From Bombella sp. ESL0385 (GTDB lineage: Bacteria > Pseudomonadota > Alphaproteobacteria > Acetobacterales > Acetobacteraceae), in the NCBI RefSeq assembly GCF_009725755.1, contig NZ_WNIJ01000001.1:1178001-1242000 (forward strand): a stretch of DNA of 64,000 nucleotides, read 5' to 3'. Positions 47,900 through 56,949 of this stretch are shown here, piece by piece; positions within the stretch are counted from its first letter, which is position 1, and each line of letters starts with the position of its first letter. Under the pieces are notes generated by a model that was not told the origin of the DNA, made no database searches, and was given only the letters and a program-made list of their open reading frames with translations. The translations under genes and the position numbers were made by a program.

Positions 47900-49705
47900 C
47901 TATCCCTCTACAACCGAATGAGCCTTAGTGAAACCCCCTCTTACCTGTAATCTCCACATTCCTGCATAAATACCCGCTTTTCTCAGCAATTCTTCATGCG
48001 TTCCCTCCTCCACCACACGCCCGGCCTCCATAACAAGAATATGGTCAGCCGTTTGAATCGTGGAGAGGCGATGGGCAATGACAAGTGTTGCCCGCCCTTG
48101 AGAGAGCTTCAATAATTCTTGCTGAATAGCATGCTCGGTGCGCGTATCTAACGCACTGGTGGCCTCATCCAACACAAGCAGGGGCGGATTGCGCAAAATC
48201 ACACGAGCAATCGCAATGCGTTGCCGCTCCCCGCCGGAGAGGCGTATCCCACGTTCACCCACTATACTCTCTAGCCCATCAGGCAACTGCGCTAATAGGG
48301 GACCAAGCTGAGCGGCTTCTGCCACGCGTTGAATCTCATCCCTACTAGCCCCAATCCGCCCATAAGCAATGTTCTCAGCAATCGTGGCGTTAAAAAGGGA
48401 TGTCTCCTGTGCAACCACACCGATGTGACCACGCACAACATCCACTGCAAGCTCTGGCAAGGGCACGCCATTCATAAATACAGTACCAGAAAGCGGGTCA
48501 TAAAGGCGGCTCACCAATTTCGCTAACGTAGATTTACCAGAGCCACTCCGCCCCACAATCGCTACCCTCTGCCCCGCATGAAGCTTAAAACTCACATCCT
48601 TGAGACGCAGCTTATCAGCCTCATAGCCAAAGCAGACATGCCGCATTTCTATCCCCACACTACCTGATGGCCCTTTGGGCAATGGCGTAGGATGTGCAGG
48701 CGAGCGTATCTCTGGCTCTAAAGCAAGAAGCTCAAGATAGGATTCAATATCTACACGCGCATTACGCCAGCCAGCCCCAACATAATTTAAGGCCCCCACC
48801 GCGCTATAGACACTCCGCAAATAAGTGCCCATCAATACAAACTGCGCTACACCAAGACGATGCGCTAAAATATCCCTCACTGCCAGCCCCAATAAAGCCG
48901 CACTAGCAAAGGCGATTACGCAATTACGGATAGCTTGGGAGCCCCCGACAAGCCATTGTAAATGGCTCTCGGCACGATTTAACCCCCGCCATACGACTTT
49001 TTGCCGCTCACATTCATAGGCTATATTCCCAAAAGCACGCACAATATCGGCATTGAGCAGACTATCCACTATATGCCGATGCACCATATTATTCGCCGCA
49101 TTACGCGCCCGCCGCGCCCGCATACGCCAGCGTGTAAAGAGATACGATATTGCGCTATATAAAAGGAGCGTGCCGCACAGTAGAACGAGGTACTCCCCAC
49201 TAAACACACGCAACACGACAAAAAAGGTTAGCCCCAATCCCAGCATATTCGGCAATAGATTGGAGAGGGCCATATCCACAATCATGCTTGCCGCGTCCGC
49301 CCCTCGGTCAATAATCCGCGTTAAGGCCCCTGTTTGCCGGCTTTGATGAAAGCGTGCGCTAAGATGATGGATATGCTCCACCCCCAACACGCTAATACGT
49401 TCTTTTAAGGTCGTCCTTACCGGCATCATCAACACGCTACGTGCTGGCCCTGCTACGGCCCCTAAGACACGCAGCACCGTATATTGTGCAAGCAAGGCTA
49501 TCATGGCTGCCGCTACGACATCACGCCCTGAAAGCTGACCAACCATACGGCTAAAAAGCCATGGCGTGGCCACTGTTGTGCCACTTTCCACCACTAATAG
49601 AAGGCAGGACACACCAAAGCGCATCACCCAGCCATACAGCCTTGCTGGTCGCACCTTTTGCCATAAAACACGCAGGGATAAACGCTGTGTCGTGCTGGAT
49701 GCCAT
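47900..49705 (-). CDS. Atm1-type ABC exporter (fused permease-ATPase)
   Basis: Half-size ABC exporter of 601 residues. Six transmembrane helices lie in residues 20-310, with the Atm1/HMT-type segment SARFHQSRQTGALTRIIDRGADAA. The ATPase has Walker A GRSGSGKST, signature LSGGERQR and Walker B LLVLDEATSALD. Bacterial Atm1 proteins export glutathione-linked metal or sulfur species and are tied to Fe-S and thiol homeostasis, which suits the suf operon and glutaredoxin in this window. A general multidrug exporter is the alternative. Confidence 0.88.
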   Translation of the reverse strand: MASSTTQRLSLRVLWQKVRPARLYGWVMRFGVSCLLLVVESGTTVATPWLFSRMVGQLSGRDVVAAAMIALLAQYTVLRVLGAVAGPARSVLMMPVRTTLKERISVLGVEHIHHLSARFHQSRQTGALTRIIDRGADAASMIVDMALSNLLPNMLGLGLTFFVVLRVFSGEYLVLLCGTLLLYSAISYLFTRWRMRARRARNAANNMVHRHIVDSLLNADIVRAFGNIAYECERQKVVWRGLNRAESHLQWLVGGSQAIRNCVIAFASAALLGLAVRDILAHRLGVAQFVLMGTYLRSVYSAVGALNYVGAGWRNARVDIESYLELLALEPEIRSPAHPTPLPKGPSGSVGIEMRHVCFGYEADKLRLKDVSFKLHAGQRVAIVGRSGSGKSTLAKLVSRLYDPLSGTVFMNGVPLPELAVDVVRGHIGVVAQETSLFNATIAENIAYGRIGASRDEIQRVAEAAQLGPLLAQLPDGLESIVGERGIRLSGGERQRIAIARVILRNPPLLVLDEATSALDTRTEHAIQQELLKLSQGRATLVIAHRLSTIQTADHILVMEAGRVVEEGTHEELLRKAGIYAGMWRLQVRGGFTKAHSVVEG

Positions 49706-49875
49706 GAGCCCCTATCCCTTTTAGCATTGGAATGAGCTGAATAAGAATGACAATTTTTTTACACAGATAGCCCTTTTCTGCCAGTGGTTCCCTGTTATGG
49801 CTGTTACAAGCACGCCTTCCTAAGCAGGCTATCTTTTACGCATCCGAGCCTCTATCGAGGCCTTGAGAGGGACTT

Positions 49876-50727
49876 ATGCTATCCCCTGCCGCCGCACCAT
49901 TCCTCCGCCATATAAAACGCTGCCACAATGTCACACTCCCCGCAGGGCGAATCCCACTTTTATATCAAGGCATGACAATAGGATTAGTGGACCCTAACGC
50001 CCTAGACTGGCTCACCAGTGGTCCATGTGCATCCTTGCTCCATGTGACCTCTAACGCCATTACCCTCCCCGCGGGGGAGCATCTGCGTGACATCAGCACC
50101 GCCCTCATCGCGCAAGAGCGTGTTGTACCGTTTAATGAATGGTTTGATGTACGCACACCAGAAGGCACCATCATCGGGCAAATTGACCGCGCTCTTATTC
50201 CTGTTTTTGGTGTGGAGGCCTCTGGCGTCCATATGAACGGCCTCGTACGTAAAACAGATGGTTTATATCTCTGGGTTGCCCATCGTAGCCCCCATAAACG
50301 CCTAGACCCCAGCAAGTTAGACCATCTTGTTGCTGGCGGTATGAGCAGTGGCCTTACACCTCTTGAGACCCTTGTTAAAGAAGCGGAAGAAGAAGCGGCT
50401 ATCCCTGCTGACATTGCCCAACAAGCACATCATGCCAGCACACTCCATTATGCTATGACGCGCCCAGAGGGCCTCCGGCGTGATAAGCTTTATTGCTATG
50501 ACCTCACTTTACCTGAAACATTCATCCCTCATGCAAATGATGGTGAGGTCGAATCCTTTCATCTCACCCCTATTCAGGAGGTTTTTCAACGCGTGCGGGA
50601 AAGTGATGACTTTAAATTTAACGTCAATCTCGTTCTCTTAGACCTTTTCCTCCGCCTTGAGATGTTCGATAAGCAGGATAGTCTATTATTGACACGCGCT
50701 CTACACGGGCAGACTAAGCCCGCTTAG
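49876..50727 (+). CDS. DUF4743-Nudix hydrolase
   Basis: A 283-residue protein. The DUF4743 N-terminal domain (about 1-120) and C-terminal Nudix domain (about 125-250) resemble the hydrolase part of yeast Tnr3, which removes damaged thiamine diphosphate. The Nudix box is GGMSSGLTPLETLVKEAEEEAAI, with Lys for the usual Arg and Ala for the last Gly, a pattern I associate with this subfamily. GAGAGGG precedes the ATG. The AI-2E gene follows after 50 bases. Confidence 0.85.
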   Translation: MLSPAAAPFLRHIKRCHNVTLPAGRIPLLYQGMTIGLVDPNALDWLTSGPCASLLHVTSNAITLPAGEHLRDISTALIAQERVVPFNEWFDVRTPEGTIIGQIDRALIPVFGVEASGVHMNGLVRKTDGLYLWVAHRSPHKRLDPSKLDHLVAGGMSSGLTPLETLVKEAEEEAAIPADIAQQAHHASTLHYAMTRPEGLRRDKLYCYDLTLPETFIPHANDGEVESFHLTPIQEVFQRVRESDDFKFNVNLVLLDLFLRLEMFDKQDSLLLTRALHGQTKPA

Positions 50728-50777
50728 TTTCTCATTCCTTCATAGCCATAGAGCGTTGTAGTATTTTTTGGAACAAC

Positions 50778-51920
50778 ATGACCGAAACACCTCCTCCCCC
50801 CACACAAAAACCCTTCCCTAAAGAAGCGCGCCAGTTGCGTCTGCCTGCGCCCTCCAAAACATTACAGCGGCGCGCACGCAGTTTTCTTGCGCTCTTCTTC
50901 ATCATCGCTGCCCTTTGGACGCTAAGAAACATGCTGCCAGCCCTACTATGGGGCTGTATCTTTGCAATTGCGTTATGGCCTCTTTATAAACGGGCTACCA
51001 AACGCTTCGGGACCTCCATTTGGCTTCCCCTCTCATTCACCGCTATTCTAGCCTTGGTCTTTTTGGTACCGGTCTCCTTCATCAGCCTAAAAATCGCCGA
51101 TGAGGTCAGCGGAGCTTTGTTGTGGGTCGATCAGATTCGTCATCAAGGCATCCCTACCCCAAATTGGGTGGACCGCCTTCCTATTGCCTCCGCGCAAGTG
51201 AAAGCCTTCTGGGCGCAACATCTCAATAACCCCGATACGTTAAACGAGCTTGTCCACTCCCTCAGAATGGGGCGCGGGGTTGCGTTTGGTAAACAATTTG
51301 GCTCTGAGATTCTCCATCGCGGTATCTTATTTGTCTTTTCTTTGCTTACGCTTTTCTTCCTTCTCAAAGATAGTGAGAGCATCATCCGCAAATGCCTCAT
51401 CGGCTCACAGCGGCTTTTCGGCGCGCAAGGGGAAACATTAGCGCGGCAGATTATCTCCTCCATTCATGGCACTGTCTCCGGCCTTGTCCTTGTTGGGCTT
51501 GGTGAAGGGGCCATCATTGGAGTGTGTTACATCATAGCCGGAGCCCCACAGCCACTCATCTTTGGCCTCGCCACAGCCATTGCTGCCATGGTGCCACTAC
51601 TGGGGTGGATTGCCGTAACGGGTGTATGCTTCCTCATCGCCTTTAAAGGTAGCATGCTCGCCGCTGTCATTGTGTGGCTTATTGGGGCGATTGTTCTCTT
51701 TATTGCCGACCACTTCATCCGCCCTATCTTAATCGGCGGTAGTACAAAAGTACCCTTCCTATGGGTTCTGCTTGGCATCCTTGGGGGGGCGGAAACATGG
51801 CATCTCATGGGCCTGTTCCTTGGCCCGGCCATTATGGCAGGCCTGCACATGCTCTGGAGCCTCTGGACCAGCAATAAAGGCCCGGGACTGCGTGTTGTGC
51901 GTTATCATAGGAGGAGATGA
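50778..51920 (+). CDS. AI-2E family (PerM-like) membrane protein
   Basis: A 380-residue protein with about eight membrane helices. A basic cytoplasmic N terminus, a tandem helix pair, a middle soluble stretch (LVHSLRMGRGVAFGKQFG) and the family core FFLLKDSESIIRK, GTVSGLVLVGLGEGAIIGVCYIIAG and the DHFIRPILIGGSTKVPFLWVLLGILGG signature are visible. Members range from AI-2 exporters to sodium/proton antiporters, so the substrate is open. Its transcript would run through tRNA-Pro in antisense to the terminator at 52035. Confidence 0.9.
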   Translation: MTETPPPPTQKPFPKEARQLRLPAPSKTLQRRARSFLALFFIIAALWTLRNMLPALLWGCIFAIALWPLYKRATKRFGTSIWLPLSFTAILALVFLVPVSFISLKIADEVSGALLWVDQIRHQGIPTPNWVDRLPIASAQVKAFWAQHLNNPDTLNELVHSLRMGRGVAFGKQFGSEILHRGILFVFSLLTLFFLLKDSESIIRKCLIGSQRLFGAQGETLARQIISSIHGTVSGLVLVGLGEGAIIGVCYIIAGAPQPLIFGLATAIAAMVPLLGWIAVTGVCFLIAFKGSMLAAVIVWLIGAIVLFIADHFIRPILIGGSTKVPFLWVLLGILGGAETWHLMGLFLGPAIMAGLHMLWSLWTSNKGPGLRVVRYHRRR

Positions 51921-51931
51921 ACCGCAGGAGA

Positions 51932-52008
51932 TGGTCGGGCAGGCGGGATTCGAACCCACGACCCCCAGTCCCCCAGACTGATGCGCTACCAGACTGCGCT
52001 ACTGCCCG
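51932..52008 (-). tRNA. tRNA-Pro (GGG anticodon)
   Basis: A 77-nt tRNA on the minus strand. The acceptor stem begins CGGGCAG and CCA is encoded at 51932-51934. The D arm is GCGCAGTCTGGTAGCGC. The anticodon stem TCAGT/ACTGG encloses CTGGGGG, giving anticodon GGG. The T-loop is GTTCGAATC. It lies between convergent genes. Confidence 0.95.
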
Positions 52009-52034
52009 TCGTCCTGCGGTGAGGAAGCTCTAGC

Positions 52035-52074
52035 AGCCTCGCGCCATTCCTGCAATGGGGCGAGGCTCTTTTTT
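52035..52074 (+). terminator. intrinsic terminator downstream of the AI-2E gene
   Basis: AGCCTCGC (52035-52042) and GCGAGGCT (52060-52067) form an 8-bp stem extended by CCATT/AATGG, followed by CTTTTTT. Orientation is for plus-strand transcripts, so it ends the Nudix/AI-2E message beyond the antisense tRNA-Pro. Confidence 0.85.
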
Positions 52075-52082
52075 AACTTTTT

Positions 52083-53183
52083 TTACTCTGTAATGAGCTG
52101 TTTCAACTGGTACAGCTCACCCTGTAACTCTTGTAGGAACTGCTGAATCCCTGCCTGTTTCTGCCCTACAGCGTGATGTTCTTCATCCCGGGCAGATAAG
52201 GCTTGCTGCAAAGAGGATCGCTCTGCCTTTAAGGTCGCATTAGCACTCTCTAGGGCTTGAACACGCTCTGTTAACCGTACCTGCTCCTGCCGCATCGCCT
52301 CCCCTTCCTTCAGAGAGCGTTTAAGCCGCACATTCTCATCTTCTAAAGTTTGCATGAGAAGGACAGACTGCTCAAACTTTTGAACCAACCTATGCCGCTC
52401 ATTTTCTAACAACGTCTGTCGTTCTTCTCCCGCGCGAGTCTCAGCCTCATGGGTCGTTTGTCTTTTTTGCTCAGCATCGCGTAACGATTTACACTCTGCT
52501 CGACTGCGCGCAAGCTCCTCACGCAAAGCCACAAGGGCGGCAGTATGCTCACTCTCTTGCACCTGCATATGGGCTTTGTGCCCAGCTAACTCCCTCTTTA
52601 GCTGCTCTATCGTATCATGTAGGGCGGCGTTATCTTCCTCCAACGCACGCTTAGAGGCTTCATAGCTCTGACGCTCATACTCATCGCGACTCTGCGCGGC
52701 CTCTTGCTTTTGCCTTAGAAGCTCATTTTCATCCTCAAGTGTCTTGAGGGAGAGAGCAATCTGTCCAAACGCTTCCAACTGCTCCCCAAGCTGTTTATTT
52801 TCTTGCTCTAGCTGCTTCAATCTCTCTGTCAAAGAAGTCACATCATGACGTGATAAACCATGATTCTGAAACGAGTCTTCTTTGGGAAGTCGTTGCGATT
52901 CTGCAGGTTTTTCCGTCTTAATCACCCCATCTTGTCGCAAGCAAGAGATAATCTCGTGGCTTTTGGCCCCCTCTTGATAAAGCAGGCGCGCAATATGCCT
53001 TACAACTTCAACGGCATGAGCATCATAATAACTCTGCCCATCCTCACCTTGATGAGTCGCAAAAACGGGATATAAACTCTCCCACGAATGAAGACGATAA
53101 AGAGGCAGGCCTAGCTCCTCCGCCACACTCAAAGCTGAGCGTAACCTTTCCTGATGGAGGTGATGTGATGGCGTTGCTGTCAT
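52083..53183 (-). CDS. MerR-like HTH protein with long coiled coil
   Basis: A 366-residue protein. Residues 15-85 match the MerR-type winged helix usual after ihfA in alphaproteobacteria (SVAEELGLPLYRLHSWES, then YYDAHAVEVVRHIARLLYQEGAKSHEII). From about 115 to the end it is almost continuous coiled coil, rich in Glu, Gln, Leu and Arg. The usual neighbour is a short regulator, so the long coil is unusual. Its ATG overlaps the ihfA stop by 4 bases, showing coupling. DNA target and role are unknown. Confidence 0.8.
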   Translation of the reverse strand: MTATPSHHLHQERLRSALSVAEELGLPLYRLHSWESLYPVFATHQGEDGQSYYDAHAVEVVRHIARLLYQEGAKSHEIISCLRQDGVIKTEKPAESQRLPKEDSFQNHGLSRHDVTSLTERLKQLEQENKQLGEQLEAFGQIALSLKTLEDENELLRQKQEAAQSRDEYERQSYEASKRALEEDNAALHDTIEQLKRELAGHKAHMQVQESEHTAALVALREELARSRAECKSLRDAEQKRQTTHEAETRAGEERQTLLENERHRLVQKFEQSVLLMQTLEDENVRLKRSLKEGEAMRQEQVRLTERVQALESANATLKAERSSLQQALSARDEEHHAVGQKQAGIQQFLQELQGELYQLKQLITE

Positions 53184-53491
53184 AACTGAACATCCTGCAT
53201 CGGTGATGAGCTATTCACACTCTCTCGTAATAAGCGTGAAGGACGAAAGAAGGGCACACGCCGCGCAGAGATAACAGCTTCCTCCCCCGTTAGCGGGTTA
53301 CGGCCTAACCGGGGGGCTTTATCCCGTACGGCGAATGTCCCAAACCCACTAATCTTCAGCGGCTCGCCTCGCTCAAGCGTTTGGACGAAAAGCTCGAACA
53401 TTTCCTCCAAGAACAAGGTCGCCTGCTGACGCGAAAAACCCTGCTCCTCTTGAAGAAAATCTACCAAATCGGCGCGTGCAATGGTCTCCAT
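53180..53491 (-). CDS. ihfA: integration host factor subunit alpha
   Basis: IHF/HU family protein of 103 residues. The N-terminal ARADLVDFLQEEQGFSRQQATLFLEEMFELF is IHF-alpha-like, and the DNA-bending arm is ISGFGTFAVRDKAPRLGRNPLTGEEAVISARRVPFFRPS. It pairs with the beta subunit encoded at 62.8 kb to bend DNA sharply at specific sites. It ends the yceD-rpmF-plsX-fabH-ihfA-merR run, a standard alphaproteobacterial order. Confidence 0.94.
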   Translation of the reverse strand: METIARADLVDFLQEEQGFSRQQATLFLEEMFELFVQTLERGEPLKISGFGTFAVRDKAPRLGRNPLTGEEAVISARRVPFFRPSRLLRESVNSSSPMQDVQL

Positions 53492-53563
53492 AATGGATAA
53501 ACCGTATCACGCGCTTCTCATTTAGCACACTGAAAAAAATGCAAAGCCGTTAATAACCGCATA

Positions 53564-54565
53564 TCACATACGGATTAAGGCTGAACCCCATGTTAAACCA
53601 CCGCCTAGAGCTTCCATCAAAACAAGATCACCTTGTTTGATGCGCCCATCGCGTACTGCCTCATCCAAAGCAAGTGGAATAGAGGCCGCAGAGGTGTTTG
53701 CATGGCGGTCTACCGTGACCACAACGCGCTCTGCAGGGAGATGAAGCTTCTTAGCCATCCCCTCAATGATTCGAAGATTAGCCTGATGTGGGACCATCCA
53801 TTGGATGTCCGTCCCCTTTAAGCCGTTTGTCTCCAAAGCTTCATCCACCGCTGCTGCCAGATTTACCACGGCATGACGGAAAACCTCACGGCCTTGCATC
53901 TTCAAGGCAACCTTGCCAGACGCACAACCAACCGCACCATCCACATAAAGGAGGTCACCCAAATGGCCGTCCGCATGGAGATGAGTTGATAAAATACCCT
54001 CTCCCTCACCAGCACCTGACTCTAGCAGCACAGCCCCGGCACCATCGCCAAATAACACGCATGTGGAGCGATCTTCCCAGTCCAGCAGGCGTGAAAAAAC
54101 CTCAACCCCGATGACCAAGACTCGCCCCACTTGGCCAGCACGAATCATAGAATCAGCTACCGATAGCGCATAAACAAAACCCGAGCAGGCCGCACTAACA
54201 TCAAAGCCAAAACCACGCTCCATCCCCAAAGCGGCCTGCACACGCACCGCAACAGAGGGAAAAACTTGGTCAGGTGTCGAAGTCGCTACGATAACAGCAT
54301 CCACATCATCTGCTGTTTTGCCTGCGTAATCTAACGCATTCTGCGCTGCTTTATGAGCTAGAGAAACGGCTGTCTCGTCACCAGAAACGAGATAACGCTG
54401 ACGAATACCTGTCCGTGTCCGAATCCATTCATCTGACGTATCAATCTGTGCAGCAAGCTCATCGTTACTTACAGCACGCTTGGGAAGAGCCGCCCCAACA
54501 CCTGTTAACCGACTACCAGCTCTCTTATTCTCAGAGGAAGGATTCTGCGCCATGGGAGGTCTCAC
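53564..54565 (-). CDS. fabH: beta-ketoacyl-ACP synthase III
   Basis: Starts fatty-acid synthesis by condensing acetyl-CoA with malonyl-ACP. The catalytic triad is visible: Cys127 in SAACSGFVYAL, His in MVPHQANLRI, and Asn in RHANTSAAS. The ending GGGLTWGSALIRM is canonical. The GTG at 54565 overlaps the plsX stop (GTGA); ATG 54553 four codons later is an alternative. Coupling with plsX joins phospholipid and fatty-acid initiation. Confidence 0.96.
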   Translation of the reverse strand: MRPPMAQNPSSENKRAGSRLTGVGAALPKRAVSNDELAAQIDTSDEWIRTRTGIRQRYLVSGDETAVSLAHKAAQNALDYAGKTADDVDAVIVATSTPDQVFPSVAVRVQAALGMERGFGFDVSAACSGFVYALSVADSMIRAGQVGRVLVIGVEVFSRLLDWEDRSTCVLFGDGAGAVLLESGAGEGEGILSTHLHADGHLGDLLYVDGAVGCASGKVALKMQGREVFRHAVVNLAAAVDEALETNGLKGTDIQWMVPHQANLRIIEGMAKKLHLPAERVVVTVDRHANTSAASIPLALDEAVRDGRIKQGDLVLMEALGGGLTWGSALIRM

Positions 54566-55665
54566 TCCTGCTCTTTTGCCTCTACGGGCTGGCCGAGCAT
54601 CCCAAGCTGCTCCAACCGATGACGAATCTTATCATTGAGGGTGTTTTCAACAGCATCAATCGCGACATCCACAGCAGAAGCAAATCCCTCTGCATCTGCA
54701 CCACCATGAGATTTTACAACAATCCCATTCAACCCGACAAACACCGCACCATTATATCGGCTAGGGTCAATCCACTCCCGCATGCGGCGCAAACCGGGGC
54801 GCACTAACATATAGCCAAGCTTCGTCAACCAATTCGTTTGGAAGACATGCCGCAGGAGACCTAGAGCCAGCTTTAAAGCCCCTTCCCCCGTTTTTAGCGC
54901 AACATTGCCCGTAAACCCATCGGTCACAACAACATCCGTTACGCCTGCGGTAATATCATGTCCCTCTACAAAACCATGAAAACTATCGGCCAACACACTA
55001 TCACGCAGTCTTTCCGCTGCTTGCCTTAGCCGCTCATCACCTTTTAGATCTTCTGAACCAACATTGAGCAAGCCAATAGTCGGGGCTTTTAATGACAGAG
55101 TCGCTTGAGCGAAAGCCTCACCCATAATCGCAAACTCGACAAGGTTACGAGCATCACACACAATGTTCGCACCAAGGTCCAACATCACAACATCACCACG
55201 CGCAGAGGGTTGAACTGCCGCCATAGCTGGGCGGGAAATACCCGGTAAAGCCTTAACGATAATCTTCGCTAAAGCGAGCATTGCCCCGCTATTACCAGCA
55301 GACACAACACCGCGCGCTTCCCCCGCGGCAACAGCTTCCATCGCAGCGCGCATAGAAGACCCACGCACACGCAGAGCCGCGGTGGGTTTCATATCCATAG
55401 GGATGCTCTCTGGTGCATGGCGCACCGTGCAAGCAGCACTCAACCGAGGATAATTTTTAAGTGATTGATTTAGAATCTCCTCATCACCGATGAGAAGAAT
55501 CCGAATCTTCGGATGATGGATAAGTGCCGTCTCCAGCCCTGCTAGGACGATTTTGGGAGCGTTATCCCCCCCCATAGCATCAACAGCTAGGGTAAAAGGA
55601 ACTGAAGCTTGCGCCATCCGTTTATCAGCCTCGCCCTCAGCTCTGACGACAGACGCCTCCGTCAT
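54562..55665 (-). CDS. plsX: phosphate acyltransferase PlsX
   Basis: Makes acyl-phosphate from acyl-ACP for phospholipid synthesis. About 367 residues from ATG 55665; the family core begins FTLAVDAMGGDNAPKIVLAGL. SAGNSGAMLALAKI, VMLDLGANIVCDARNLVEFAIMG and VVTDGFTGNVALKTGEG are diagnostic. A later ATG (MAQASVPFTL) is also possible, and the longest frame reaches 55716. It follows rpmF by about 110 bases and overlaps fabH. Confidence 0.95.
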   Translation of the reverse strand: MTEASVVRAEGEADKRMAQASVPFTLAVDAMGGDNAPKIVLAGLETALIHHPKIRILLIGDEEILNQSLKNYPRLSAACTVRHAPESIPMDMKPTAALRVRGSSMRAAMEAVAAGEARGVVSAGNSGAMLALAKIIVKALPGISRPAMAAVQPSARGDVVMLDLGANIVCDARNLVEFAIMGEAFAQATLSLKAPTIGLLNVGSEDLKGDERLRQAAERLRDSVLADSFHGFVEGHDITAGVTDVVVTDGFTGNVALKTGEGALKLALGLLRHVFQTNWLTKLGYMLVRPGLRRMREWIDPSRYNGAVFVGLNGIVVKSHGGADAEGFASAVDVAIDAVENTLNDKIRHRLEQLGMLGQPVEAKEQE

Positions 55666-55772
55666 GAGTGCAGCCCCCTGAAAGTTCTTCCATCTTCCCT
55701 GTTTGCACAAACGCAAGACAGGCGCAGCCCTAAGCCATGCTCAGGGCTTTTCCCCTTTATACAAAGGGATGA

Positions 55773-55976
55773 TTAAGCGCGGACAGCTTTCAGCGCACGA
55801 CCTTCAGCATTAACAACCTCACGCCCATCATAATGGCCGCAATGGCTGCATACATGGTGCGGACGCTTCATTTCACCGCAATTTGCACATTCTGCATGAG
55901 CCTCAATACGAAGCGCATGGTGGCTACGGCGCATACCGCGACGGGACGGTGTCGTTTTTCTCTTAGGGACGGCCAT
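55773..55976 (-). CDS. rpmF: 50S ribosomal protein L32
   Basis: L32 of 67 residues. [22 protein letters not shown] is the standard N terminus, and a zinc ribbon with CANCGE and [12 protein letters not shown] follows, so this is the zinc-binding (C+) form. It stands between yceD and plsX, the usual bacterial order. The 222-base gap upstream (55977-56198) has no gene or convincing promoter that I can see. Confidence 0.97.
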   Translation of the reverse strand: MAVPKRKTTPSRRGMRRSHHALRIEAHAECANCGEMKRPHHVCSHCGHYDGREVVNAEGRALKAVRA

Positions 55977-56198
55977 GGGTCTCTGCCTCTCACTGGGTTA
56001 TATTCCGGCTCCTGCTACCGCATAGCGCGGCCTCAAGCCAGAGAAATCTCAATTACTCTCACCACCGCCATAAGCTACGGTGCTTAGGCGTGGGGCTCTA
56101 GCAGAGAGAAAGCCTCCCTGCAAGCCATCAATGCCTTACGACATCACTACTCTGCACGTTTTTCTATCAGAATCGTTACAGAAAGGCCACTCTTGGCT

Positions 56199-56798
56199 CT
56201 ATTTTTCCTGCATTTTTTTCAAAATATCAAAAGGAGTCTTTCTCTCTGCCCCAGAGCCTGCATCAAGCTCATCATCAGAGGGCGTAACATCCACAAAGCT
56301 CTCCAGCCCTGCTCCAGCACGGCGTGGATAAGGCGTTAGGCATAAAGCTAATTGCTCCGCTGCCGCTTCACCAAGGTCAATCATCCGTCCATCATAAGGG
56401 ACATCATCCGCATCTTCTTGCAGCAAGCTTTCAATATCAATTTCATCATCAGCAGGCATAGCGAATTCTGGCACAAAGCGAAGCTGGAACACTTCATTCA
56501 GCACCTCCTCTACCGGCTCGCCTGTAATGATACAGGCTTGCTCAGCCTTTGCATGAAGATGCCCACCCGCTAATACAATACCATCTTGCCCCCGTTGAAG
56601 CTGGAACTCACATTTTAGCTGGCTTAACGACACTAACCCAAAACGCTGTTTAAGGGCCTCGCGCTCCTCAGCATTAGCCTCCACACACGCCTCTAAGGGG
56701 CGACCAAGCTTTGCTAAAGGAATACGGCGTGAAAACTCCGGTGTTATACGCTCCAACGGTACGACTGCACTAGGCTCGGCTGGGTTTTTAGGGGGCAT
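56199..56798 (-). CDS. yceD: YceD/DUF177 family protein
   Basis: A 199-residue protein. The DUF177 pattern is visible: LKCEFQLQRGQDGIVLAGGHLHAKAEQACIITGEPVEEVLNEVFQLRF, a cysteine-bearing core, then the acidic stretch and GEAAAEQLALCLTPYPRRAGA. Homologues affect 23S rRNA accumulation in plants and bacteria, and the gene is nearly always next to rpmF. The first gene of the yceD-rpmF-plsX-fabH-ihfA run, divergent from bamE. Confidence 0.9.
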   Translation of the reverse strand: MPPKNPAEPSAVVPLERITPEFSRRIPLAKLGRPLEACVEANAEEREALKQRFGLVSLSQLKCEFQLQRGQDGIVLAGGHLHAKAEQACIITGEPVEEVLNEVFQLRFVPEFAMPADDEIDIESLLQEDADDVPYDGRMIDLGEAAAEQLALCLTPYPRRAGAGLESFVDVTPSDDELDAGSGAERKTPFDILKKMQEK

Positions 56799-56949
56799 CG
56801 TAACCTCACGAATGAAAGCATTTATAGTCCTTAACTATGGCACAAATGCTACGAAAACGCATGAAAAAAGATTGACATATCTCGCTCGCTAGGGCACCGG
56901 AAAGAGCCATATAACTTGCCCGCATGCTATCAGGACAATTCGCCCTCCC

